A stretch of DNA of 14,586 bases from an uncultured Bacteroidales bacterium. Its GTDB lineage: Bacteria; Bacteroidota; Bacteroidia; Bacteroidales; UBA932. Each line of letters begins with the position of its first letter. Within the stretch, counting starts at the first letter, position 1. Both the position numbers and the translations under genes were made by a program. The notes under the pieces were generated by a model. It was not told the origin of the DNA and did no database searches. It saw nothing but the letters and a program-made list of their open reading frames with translations. The stretch lies in the NCBI GenBank assembly GCA_902461985.1, contig CABQAB010000017.1:1-14586 (forward strand), in the 5' to 3' direction. Positions 1 through 7,184 of the stretch are shown here, piece by piece.

Positions 1-527
1 TGGGTAACAACCTTGCGGTCAGTGCTTGACGTGTTGTAGCGGCAGGCCTTCGTGACGCCGTAGGTCTCGGAGAAAGTGGCGTGGCAGTAGCGTCCGTTAT
101 ACCTGACGTCACCCGTGCCCACAGACGCTACGTCTGCAGCCGGTATTTCATAATTCGTCAGCCATGTCGGAACTGAAACCGAAGCGGATTTCGTTGTGAA
201 AGACTTCACATCGCCATAAAAGGTCGCTGTGGACGATGACTTGTCACCTGTTCCACAGACTGCCGCATACGCCTGGCAGTAGTAGGTCGTGCCCGGATTA
301 AGTCCAGTGATGGAAGCGGAGATGCTTCCGCCTGAGAATGAGCCGGATATTGTTGAATTCAATGAGGATGCAGATGTGCCATATCTGAAGCCGGCTGTCT
401 GCACCGTCCCCGTGACGCCATCATAAAAGCCGGACAGGGTTGCCCCTGTCTGGCTGATATTGCTTGCGTCTGCGGTTGTTATGTTCGCCGTGGGTTCTTG
501 CCCTCCGTCGCCGCCGACGGATGAGCT
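1..527 (-). pseudogene. Orphaned continuation of the upstream lipoprotein frame: FN3-like domain plus start of a probable DNA/RNA non-specific endonuclease domain (runs off left edge)
   Basis: The 175 codons after the TGA at 530-528 are open in exactly the same frame as the 911-aa lipoprotein and contain no further stop to the window edge. A Ser/Gly linker (SSSVGGDGGQEP) leads into an FN3-like domain of about 95 residues, with the ATLSGFY start and YYCQAYA strand, ending KSFTTKSA. A new domain follows (PTWLTNYEIPAA, then YCHATFSETYGVTKACRY). It resembles the N-terminal part of the nuclease domain in Bacteroidetes FN3-endonuclease lipoproteins; the catalytic motif would lie outside the window. 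There is no in-frame ATG, only internal GTG and TTG codons inside the FN3 fold, and no signal peptide or Shine-Dalgarno. It is therefore unlikely to be an independent exported protein. It is either the severed C-terminus of a larger protein or is reached by readthrough. The open frame is certain; the nuclease identity is tentative. Confidence 0.6.
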
Positions 528-3263
528 TCATTTCTTAAACTTGACGACAATCTGAGAAGTTTTTCCAGTAGCACTTCCTACCTTCACTGTAAAGAAACCA
601 CCTTGTACATCTGTTCCAGACGTAGGATTCTGACTCGTGCCGTAATATGTAGTGAATGTACCGGCTGACGAATCCACCGTAACTGAAACGATAGTTCCGA
701 GATCTGTTTTATTGTAAATGTATGCATTGTTTTTCTGCCATTGCATAACACCGCTCTGGAGCATCACCTGATTAGAGTACCATGTAACATCCAATGTAGA
801 ACCATCTGAGGCAACAGCTTGTGTCGTCTTATCATTATTGTTAGCAGCATAACTGGTACTATTAAATAAACCAGAAGCAATCGTAAGAGTATACTCCTTT
901 TCCTGAGTTGTGCCGGTGGTTGTGCCTTCTGCTGAAACAGCGTCGGAATCCTTGAAATTAGTACCGTCGCCGATGGCTTTAACATAGAGAGTGTATGTAG
1001 TCCCGGAAGAAAGACCTTCCCAAGTGTAAGTGGCTTCAGTCTGAGTTGCCTCCCAGTTGCTTCCGCCGTCAAGACTTACCTGATAGCCACTTGCATTTGC
1101 AACAGCATCCCAAGTAAACGTGAGGCTGTTGTCAGCCTGAGCCGAACAAGTCAGATTTGCTGGCTTAGCAAGAGGTTCACGAGTGTCAGGTGCACCTCCC
1201 TGCTCCACAAAGAAACCGAAAGTTTGACCGCCGATATTTGTATTAGATGAGGTGTAACATCTCCAATCCTGATTGTTATAAACACCTATAAATCTCGCAG
1301 TTTTGGTATGTTTCAAATAGCCGCTTTCAAGAGTAAAAGTGTTATCAGTATTTGTCCCGACTCTTATACCGTTATTTGTAGCAGTACAATACAACCAGTT
1401 CGTTTTGCTCTCATCGGTGTAAAATATCTTATTTGAGCCATCTACTCCGACTACCCAGACAATATTATTTGACGGAGTTGCTGACAACTTGTCGCCATTA
1501 ACACTAACAGCAGCAATACCAGGTGCTTTGGTAGTACCATTATCATTAGTCATAGCATAAGCTGTTCCACTTGTTCTGACTATGACAACTTTATCACCTG
1601 TGTTTAAATTCGCAAATGCAGTATTGATCCATTCAATCGTTCCTGCAGGTTTTGAACCGGTAGTTACCTTGTCCGCACAAACGCCGGCTTCGGAATCCGT
1701 GTGGGTTGCTGTATTTTCAGGCTTTGCGACTACGCTGATGGTATATTCCGTTTCGTATGCAAGATTTGTGAAAGTGTGAGATGGCTCTGTCACAGTCTCG
1801 CTCACGGCGTCACCAGTTGCCGGAGTAGCAGTCACGACATACGAACCCGCATTCTCTACGGCATCCCAGACGACTTCAATAGAATTTGCACTACCTTCCA
1901 AAAGGGCTGCCGCAATGTTGGAAGGAGCAGCAAGCTGCGTACGAGTGTCTTCGCCTGCCCAGACTTCGATGGAAGAGACCTGGAGCGCACCTCCGGAAAC
2001 CCGCAGATAAGCTGTTTTCAGTCCTTTCCCTGTCAAATCGAATGTGTTTGCCCCCGAAACAGACGTGAGTGATATATCTTTTGTAATGCCGGCAGCACTG
2101 CTCTCAAGGCATATTGTACGGTTGCCAGTAGTGGTAGTGACAATTACCGTACGAATGTCATCCTTGAATGTAGGCAATTTGATATAGCTGTCGTTGACTG
2201 CGCTGAAATCTCTGAGCTGGATTCCGGTACCTTTGTATGCAAGACAATCCCAGATAGGTCCATCAGAACCGTTAGGTTTGACTGTAGTCAATGCATATTC
2301 ATTCTTTCCACCAGCATCGACATAATCCGTAACAGTGAGTTTTGCATAAGTGAAATGCTGTCTTTCCACCCCTTCTATGCCGCTGAAATCAACTCCGAAA
2401 GAAGCTGCACGGCCTTGTTTGAACTCGATGTTGCTCGGCAGTGTGACAGTTCTCGTAAAATATTTGCTTGGAGTATAGACTTCCACTGTGAACGTCTCGC
2501 CAGCAGCCATAGAGAACGGCCAGCAGGTGAAATATGCCGTCATTCCGTTTGCCGCAATATTTTCTCCGTTGTACGCAAGTGCGATATTATCCTGTGCCGG
2601 ATTAATCTCACCTGAGACTTCAGCTACGGTGATATCCTTGGTGAGATCCATGGCGTTACGGCCGGCAATCTTTTTGCCGTCCGCCTTGAAGGTCACTCTC
2701 GTTACGTTCTCAGTCGAATTCAGATTTTTGATTTGCATCTTGCCTATGGCAACCATACGAGCGAACTGCAGACTGAGTTCAGCAGGCCGCTCGGAAAGTC
2801 CTGTGACAGGTTTAGCCACGAGGATGTCCGATGAAGGTCCGAAACTCTGCGCTGTAGGGTATTGTGCCTGTCGCAAATCAATTTTTGCAGCAGAAGCGGA
2901 ACTTCCCGATGTTTCTCCAGGTTTATATGCCGCCATATTCGGATATACTGCATAATAAGAATAAGGTGCTGTCCCGGAAGGAAGTGTGACTCCGAATTTC
3001 ATCGTTGCACCGTTGTCAGTTGTTACGCCGTCTTCAGATTTTGCATAAGTCCCATTCTGCCATACCGCGAGCTTTTCTCCAGAAAGACTCCAGTTTACCT
3101 GACCGTTTTCTCCGAGTACGGTCTTGGTTTCGTCGTCAGCTCCTGCGACAATGGTCATGTGGACCGTGTCCGGAGTAGTGTTTTTGATTTCTTCTTTGAC
3201 ACAGGAAACGAGGAGAGCCGCCATTGAGGCAACCGCTCCGAAAAATTTGATAGTACTTTTCAT
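528..3263 (-). CDS. Modular surface lipoprotein: fimbrillin-like N-terminus, FN3 domains and beta-rich modules
   Basis: This 911-aa protein starts with a lipoprotein signal peptide (MKSTIKFF to the lipobox LVSC, Cys21), so it should be lipid-anchored in the outer membrane, probably at the cell surface. Residues about 35-293 resemble the fimbrillin/Mfa-like family (TKTVLGENGQVNW, then a YSYYAVYP strand). Next come a beta-rich module (300-437), an FN3 domain (445-536), a module of unknown function (542-689, VWVVGVDG and FGFFVEQ), a second FN3 (697-784) and a terminal beta module (789-911) ending in KFKK. It begins 19 nt after a 46-aa ORF and probably shares its transcript. The modules at 528-899 and about 1197-1640 are visibly AT-rich (33-40% GC in the lines I counted), whereas the frame beyond the stop is near 60%. 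The TGA at 530-528 is followed by in-frame coding sequence, so this may be the N-terminal part of a longer protein. Function beyond surface adhesion or substrate binding is not evident. Confidence 0.85.
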   Translation of the reverse strand: MKSTIKFFGAVASMAALLVSCVKEEIKNTTPDTVHMTIVAGADDETKTVLGENGQVNWSLSGEKLAVWQNGTYAKSEDGVTTDNGATMKFGVTLPSGTAPYSYYAVYPNMAAYKPGETSGSSASAAKIDLRQAQYPTAQSFGPSSDILVAKPVTGLSERPAELSLQFARMVAIGKMQIKNLNSTENVTRVTFKADGKKIAGRNAMDLTKDITVAEVSGEINPAQDNIALAYNGENIAANGMTAYFTCWPFSMAAGETFTVEVYTPSKYFTRTVTLPSNIEFKQGRAASFGVDFSGIEGVERQHFTYAKLTVTDYVDAGGKNEYALTTVKPNGSDGPIWDCLAYKGTGIQLRDFSAVNDSYIKLPTFKDDIRTVIVTTTTGNRTICLESSAAGITKDISLTSVSGANTFDLTGKGLKTAYLRVSGGALQVSSIEVWAGEDTRTQLAAPSNIAAALLEGSANSIEVVWDAVENAGSYVVTATPATGDAVSETVTEPSHTFTNLAYETEYTISVVAKPENTATHTDSEAGVCADKVTTGSKPAGTIEWINTAFANLNTGDKVVIVRTSGTAYAMTNDNGTTKAPGIAAVSVNGDKLSATPSNNIVWVVGVDGSNKIFYTDESKTNWLYCTATNNGIRVGTNTDNTFTLESGYLKHTKTARFIGVYNNQDWRCYTSSNTNIGGQTFGFFVEQGGAPDTREPLAKPANLTCSAQADNSLTFTWDAVANASGYQVSLDGGSNWEATQTEATYTWEGLSSGTTYTLYVKAIGDGTNFKDSDAVSAEGTTTGTTQEKEYTLTIASGLFNSTSYAANNNDKTTQAVASDGSTLDVTWYSNQVMLQSGVMQWQKNNAYIYNKTDLGTIVSVTVDSSAGTFTTYYGTSQNPTSGTDVQGGFFTVKVGSATGKTSQIVVKFKK

Positions 3264-3282
3264 GATTCAATTGCTTTAACGG

Positions 3283-3423
3283 TTAGAAATCTCCATAAGT
3301 GTCTTCTTCGACGACTTTTCCGGCCGCGCCTTCGTCGCCGTAGCTCGCGGCGAAGCCGACCTCAGTTGAGAACGCCTCCTCATGTACCAAAGGCGTCTCG
3401 TAAATTGATTTGTGTGTTTTCAT
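3283..3423 (-). CDS. Small acidic 46-aa protein preceding the lipoprotein
   Basis: An intact 47-codon frame begins with ATG at 3423-3421 (MKTHKSIYETP) and ends with TAA at 3285-3283, 19 nt before the lipoprotein start. The peptide is acidic, with no signal peptide or membrane segment, and carries a YGDEGAAGK stretch and a YGDF C-terminus. Small proteins with a MKK-Y-P start and a YG-E/D-G-AAG-like tail often sit immediately upstream of fimbrillin-like lipoproteins in Bacteroidales (my knowledge of such loci; the homology is not computed). Their role is unknown. The upstream bases are AT-rich with no Shine-Dalgarno, as is normal for the phylum. It lies downstream of the promoter at 3664-3694 and a leader of about 235 nt, so it is the first full-size gene of this two-gene transcript. 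It may be a real small protein or may act mainly through coupled translation. Confidence 0.6.
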   Translation of the reverse strand: MKTHKSIYETPLVHEEAFSTEVGFAASYGDEGAAGKVVEEDTYGDF

Positions 3424-3657
3424 AATTTATTGAAATTAAATAGGTTAACATCCCAAGCACCTATGCGATGCCCGGAAAACACACATGAAAACCATCGGTC
3501 TGTCCTGAAATGTTTCCTAAGATTTCAATAAGAATTACACACTACAAAACACGGGGTTACAGCACACAAAAGCCGAATCCCACCTACCATCAGAGGGCCG
3601 CCGTAAAACGGGCAACCGCACATTCCATTGAAATTGTAAAAGGCATCACTAACTAAA
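3424..3657 (-). promoter_or_regulatory. Long 5' leader with three tiny upstream ORFs
   Basis: The promoter at 3664-3694 implies about 235 nt of untranslated leader before the 46-aa ORF. The leader holds three short frames: 3646-3590 (18 aa), 3590-3525 (21 aa) and 3495-3445 (16 aa). The first two overlap by one base as TGATG, the usual arrangement for coupled translation. All three contain cysteine. Several short inverted repeats are present, for example GGAAAC pairing with GTTTTC. I recognise no known riboswitch. Treating it as a regulatory leader is inference. Confidence 0.45.
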
Positions 3658-3663
3658 TCGGTG

Positions 3664-3694
3664 CAAAGTTAGCAACTCCCCGCAAATCAACAAA
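3664..3694 (-). promoter_or_regulatory. Bacteroidetes sigma-ABfr-type promoter for the small-ORF/lipoprotein operon
   Basis: On the minus strand, TTTG (3694-3691) is followed after exactly 19 nt by TAACTTTG (3671-3664). This matches the Bacteroidetes primary-sigma consensus TTTG/TAnnTTTG. Transcription should begin near 3657. Confidence 0.7.
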
Positions 3695-3771
3695 ATTATT
3701 CCGCCAATATTTTTGGATGAAACAGAAAACAAAAGAAGGCTGTCTGAAAATTCCGTCCATATTATTACACT

Positions 3772-3854
3772 TTGTCATTTCGACTAAGGCCGAAGGCCGC
3801 ATGGAGAAATCTAAAACAGATCTCTCCACTCGCTCCGCTCGGTCGAGATGACAA
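3772..3854. repeat. Palindromic REP-like repeat element
   Basis: This is an 83-bp imperfect palindrome. The outer arms TTGTCATTTCGAC (3772-3784) and GTCGAGATGACAA (3842-3854) pair with one G-U. The inner arms TGGAGAAATCT (3802-3812) and AGATCTCTCCA (3818-3828) pair with one mismatch around a 5-nt loop. Between them are two small side hairpins, GGCC-GAA-GGCC and CTCGCTCCGCTCG, giving a cruciform-like shape. Elements beginning TGTCATTTCGAC and containing TGGAGAAATCT are widespread dispersed intergenic repeats in Bacteroidetes; I judge membership from the motif. No coding capacity. Confidence 0.65.
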
Positions 3855-3897
3855 TTCCCCCGCAAAGTTAATCCTGTAATTTGGAAAAGATGAGTTT

Positions 3898-3934
3898 GAA
3901 GATTTGCGGTCAAAAATTTTGACCACAAATCTTC
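3898..3934. terminator. Near-perfect 18-bp hairpin in the infB downstream region
   Basis: GAAGATTTG and GGTCAAAA pair with TTTTGACC and CAAATCTTC: 17 of 18 pairs, a single C/A mismatch and a one-base centre. It is too long and AT-rich to be chance. Neither flank has a long T-run directly after the stem, although the stem itself ends in A/T. It may be a second bidirectional terminator between infB and the surface locus, or an operator-like palindrome. Confidence 0.45.
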
Positions 3935-3968
3935 CCAAATAGGCTTTGGTGTGAATGAGAGATATAAT

Positions 3969-4006
3969 AATCTCCGGCAGAATCAATCAAGATCCTGCCG
4001 GAGATT
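3969..4006 (-). terminator. Probable terminator of the rimP-nusA-infB operon
   Basis: A perfect 12-bp stem (AATCTCCGGCAG at 3969-3980 with CTGCCGGAGATT at 3995-4006) encloses a 14-nt loop and lies 37 nt beyond the infB stop. On the minus strand it is followed by the T/A-rich ATTATATCTCTC, a moderate U-tract. Confidence 0.7.
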
Positions 4007-4043
4007 GCTTTGATCAGATACGTAATAAGATAGATAACAGATG

Positions 4044-7000
4044 TTACAGCGTACGCTTGATTTCGACTATCTGGTAGGCCTCCACTATGTCGCCGACTTT
4101 GATGTCGTTGTAGTTGGCGATGTTCAGACCGCAGTCCTGACCGCTGAGGACCTCCTTGACATCGTCCTTGAACCTCTTGAGCGAACCGAGCTCGCCGGTG
4201 TAGACCACGATGCCGTCCCTGATGACACGCACCTTGGCAGATTTGACCAGCTTGCCCTCCCGGACGATACATCCGGCGATGGTACCCACCTTGGAAATCC
4301 TGAAGGTCTCCATAACCTCGGCAGTAGCGGAAACCTCCTCTTTCTGCTCAGGCTCAAGCATACCCTCGATACCGCTCTTGAGTTCGTTGATACAGTCGTA
4401 GATGACCGAGTAGAGACGGATTTCGATTTCCTCCTTCTCCGCAAGCTTGCGGGCAGAAGGCACCGGACGCACCTGGAAACCGATGATAATGGCATCCGAA
4501 GCCGCCGCGAGCAGGATATCCGACTCGGAAATGGCACCCACAGCCTTGTGAATCACGTTCACGCGCACTTCCTCGGTGGAAAGTTTGATAATGGAGTCTG
4601 ACAACGCCTCCACTGAACCGTCCACGTCACCTTTGACAATGACGTTGAGTTCCTTGAAGTTGCCGATTGCAATCCTGCGTCCGATTTCCTCGAGAGTCAT
4701 GTGCTTCTGGGTCTTGATGCCCTGGATGCGGATAAGCTGTTCCCTCTTGTTGGCTATGTCCCTCGCCTCTTTCTCGTCCGCCATAATATTGAAGGTCTCT
4801 CCTGCAGTCGGCGCACCGTTGAGTCCGAGCACTGACACAGGGGTTGAAGGCCCTGCAACATCCACTTTCTGCCCCCTTTCGTTGAACATGGCTTTGATTC
4901 GTCCTGTGTAGCAGCCTGAAAGCATCACGTCACCGACCCTCATGGAACCGTTCTGGACGAGCACCGTAGCAAGATAGCCACGGCCTTTGTCGAGTGAAGA
5001 CTCGATGACGGCTCCCGTAGCCCTGCGGTTCGGATTTGCCTTCAAGTCAAGCAAATCGGCTTCGAGAAGCACCTTGTCTAACAGAAGGTCCACATTGATA
5101 CCCTTCTTCGCGGAGATTTCCTGGCACTGGTATTTTCCTCCCCAGTCCTCCACGAGTATGTTCATATTGGAGAGCTGCTCCCGGATTTTGTCCGGATTTG
5201 CTCCTGGCTTGTCTATTTTGTTGATTGCGAAGATCATAGGCACACCTGCAGCCTGTGCATGGCTGATTGCCTCGACGGTCTGCGGCATTATGGCGTCATC
5301 GGCGGCGATGATGATGATTGCAAGGTCGGTCATCTTCGCACCGCGGGCACGCATGGCCGTGAAGGCCTCATGACCAGGGGTGTCGAGGAAAGTAATCCGG
5401 CGTCCGTCAGGAAGTTCCACATTATATGCACCGATATGCTGCGTGATACCTCCGGCCTCTCCGGCAATCACGTTAGCCTTTCGTATGTAGTCAAGAAGGG
5501 AGGTCTTTCCATGGTCCACATGTCCCATGACCGTAATCACAGGAGGTCTTGACACGAGATCGGCCTCTGTATCCACATCTTCTTCCGACTCAATCGCTTC
5601 CGTAAGATTGGCAGTCACGAACTCGACTTCATAGCCGAATTCTTCGGCCACGAGCACCAATGTCTCGGCATCTAATCTCTGGTTGATGGAAACCATAAGA
5701 CCGAGGCTCATGCAGGCTGCTATGACCTTGGTTACCGGAGTGTTGTTCATGAGTGTAGCCAGATCGTTGACCGTCACGAACTCGGTGACCTTGAGCACTT
5801 TCTTCTCAAGAGCCATTTGCTCCATCTCCTCCTGCATCTTGTCGGCTATAGCCTCTCTCTTCTCCTTTCTCCTCTTCGCTCCGAAACTGCTCTTGGCCTT
5901 GTTCTCGTTCATACGGGCGTAGGTCTCCTTGATCTGCTTCTGGATTTCCTTCTGCATCTCTTCGGTTTCAGCCTCGGTCATTGCCGGACGGAATTTCTCC
6001 TTCGAGCGGTTGCGCCCGCCTTTTCCTCCATTGTCCTGACCACGTCTGCCGTCTCTGCCGCCATTCTGGCCGCCGTTCTGCAGACCGCCGTTCTGGCCGC
6101 CGTTGCGACGGTCCTTCCCGTTCTTGTCGTTCTTGTCCTTGCCTTTGCCCTGGTTCTGGGAATCTATCTTGGTGACATCCACTTTCTGGCCCTGTCCAGG
6201 TTTGATTCTCTCCCTCTTGCCTTTCTTCTTCGGTGTCTCGAAACGGCTGAGGTCAATCTTGCCAGTCACCTTCGGACCTGCGAGTCGCTCCACTTCGATA
6301 ACAGCCTCCTGAGGCTCCCGTCTCCGGACTTCCGCTTCCGGCTTCTCAGCCGGAACTTCTGCGGCTTTCTCCGGCTTGCTGTTCCCGGCAGGCTCCCGCC
6401 GCTCCGGTTCAGGCTGGCTGACAGCTTTCTCCACTGCAGGTCCAGCCTCAACAGTTTCAACCTCTGACGCCTTCTCCCCGGCCACAACTTTCTCCGGCAC
6501 GGATTCAGGTGCGGTCCTTGTTTCGAGACCCGCCTCGGTTTCGTGACCGGACTTGGTTTCGAGTCCGGACTTTACGGCCCCGGTTTCAGATTTCACCTCC
6601 GCCACCGGCTCTACTACAACGGCAGCGGCGGCAACGGGTTCCTCCTTCACGGCAGCTTCCTCTGCCATAGTCTTATCAACGGTAACGGTTTCAGGTTTCG
6701 CCTCGACAGCCGGCACAGGCTCGACAGCCTTTTCCACAACGGCTTCAGGCTCTGAAACAGGCTCAGCTTTAACGGCGGGCTTTTCCGATTGCGGGTTGAT
6801 GACATTTGTCTTGATGATGACTTCCTTGTCGGAAGGTTCTTCTTCATCAGACGGGGAATTCTTCTTCTTTGAACTGTCAATCATCTCCTTGAGCTTGGTG
6901 GCCACCTTCTCCGAATCCTGCTTTACAGCCTGGTCGCTTCCGAACTTGGCGGTAACCGCCGGAAGATATTCGTCAGAAACCTTTGCATTGGGATCATGCG

Positions 7001-7097
7001 AAGCGATGCCGGCACCTTTCTCATTGAGGAAATCAATGAGAGTACCCAGACCGATGTTGAACTGTCTTGTAATTTTACTTAATCTGATTTCTGCCAT
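4044..7097 (-). CDS. infB: Translation initiation factor IF-2
   Basis: This GTPase brings initiator tRNA to the 30S subunit and promotes subunit joining in the cytoplasm. The protein is 1017 aa. An IF-2 N-terminal helix-turn motif ([15 protein letters not shown]) is followed by an E/A/V/P-rich segment (about 100-275) and a basic Gly/Asn-rich stretch with NGGQNGG repeats (about 330-365). A second N-terminal subdomain (about 435-500) precedes the G domain. G1 is GHVDHGKT at 525-532, G3 DTPGH at 572-576 and G4 NKID at 626-629; the IF-2 C-terminal domains end in VEIKRTL. The long, compositionally biased N-terminus is usual for Bacteroidetes IF-2. The ATG at 7097 is the first residue of the conserved start. 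It is the last gene of the rimP-nusA-infB operon, 87 nt after nusA, and is followed by a terminator hairpin. All G motifs are intact. Confidence 0.97.
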   Translation of the reverse strand: MAEIRLSKITRQFNIGLGTLIDFLNEKGAGIASHDPNAKVSDEYLPAVTAKFGSDQAVKQDSEKVATKLKEMIDSSKKKNSPSDEEEPSDKEVIIKTNVINPQSEKPAVKAEPVSEPEAVVEKAVEPVPAVEAKPETVTVDKTMAEEAAVKEEPVAAAAVVVEPVAEVKSETGAVKSGLETKSGHETEAGLETRTAPESVPEKVVAGEKASEVETVEAGPAVEKAVSQPEPERREPAGNSKPEKAAEVPAEKPEAEVRRREPQEAVIEVERLAGPKVTGKIDLSRFETPKKKGKRERIKPGQGQKVDVTKIDSQNQGKGKDKNDKNGKDRRNGGQNGGLQNGGQNGGRDGRRGQDNGGKGGRNRSKEKFRPAMTEAETEEMQKEIQKQIKETYARMNENKAKSSFGAKRRKEKREAIADKMQEEMEQMALEKKVLKVTEFVTVNDLATLMNNTPVTKVIAACMSLGLMVSINQRLDAETLVLVAEEFGYEVEFVTANLTEAIESEEDVDTEADLVSRPPVITVMGHVDHGKTSLLDYIRKANVIAGEAGGITQHIGAYNVELPDGRRITFLDTPGHEAFTAMRARGAKMTDLAIIIIAADDAIMPQTVEAISHAQAAGVPMIFAINKIDKPGANPDKIREQLSNMNILVEDWGGKYQCQEISAKKGINVDLLLDKVLLEADLLDLKANPNRRATGAVIESSLDKGRGYLATVLVQNGSMRVGDVMLSGCYTGRIKAMFNERGQKVDVAGPSTPVSVLGLNGAPTAGETFNIMADEKEARDIANKREQLIRIQGIKTQKHMTLEEIGRRIAIGNFKELNVIVKGDVDGSVEALSDSIIKLSTEEVRVNVIHKAVGAISESDILLAAASDAIIIGFQVRPVPSARKLAEKEEIEIRLYSVIYDCINELKSGIEGMLEPEQKEEVSATAEVMETFRISKVGTIAGCIVREGKLVKSAKVRVIRDGIVVYTGELGSLKRFKDDVKEVLSGQDCGLNIANYNDIKVGDIVEAYQIVEIKRTL

Positions 7098-7157
7098 ATA
7101 TAAAACTTGCCTGTTATATTATATCAAAATGATTCCCGAGAGTCTAACGATTCGCAC

Positions 7158-7173
7158 GGGCCGGTCCCGGCCC
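7158..7173 (-). other. GC-rich hairpin in the nusA-infB spacer
   Basis: GGGCCGG and CCGGCCC form a perfect 7-bp inverted repeat around TC, folding realistically as a 6-bp stem with a 4-nt loop. It begins 11 nt past the nusA stop. It has no following T-run on the minus strand, so it is not a standard terminator; it may be an mRNA processing or stability element. Confidence 0.4.
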
Positions 7174-7184
7174 TTTCACAGAGC

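Noticed and set aside
528..530. TGA reassigned as a sense codon genome-wide
   Set aside because: All conserved genes use TGG for Trp and contain no in-frame TGA, and the WbqC gene ends naturally at TGA; no Bacteroidales lineage I know of recodes TGA.
431..531. ATG overlapping the lipoprotein stop (ATGA) as start of a separate downstream gene
   Set aside because: That frame gives an Arg-rich peptide that stops after about 36 codons; the FN3/nuclease frame is the lipoprotein's own frame, not this one.
3863..3870. Second TAACTTTG box on the minus strand
   Set aside because: It matches the -7 consensus, but no TTTG lies at the right distance and no gene starts nearby; the box at 3664-3671 is much better placed.
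5817..6467. 216-codon plus-strand frame opposite infB
   Set aside because: A Leu-rich shadow of the repetitive IF-2 linker, with no promoter or family resemblance.
7098..7135. TATAAT-like box before infB, with a TTAGAC 18 nt upstream
   Set aside because: It resembles an E. coli sigma-70 promoter, which Bacteroidetes do not use as consensus, and no TAnnTTTG is present.
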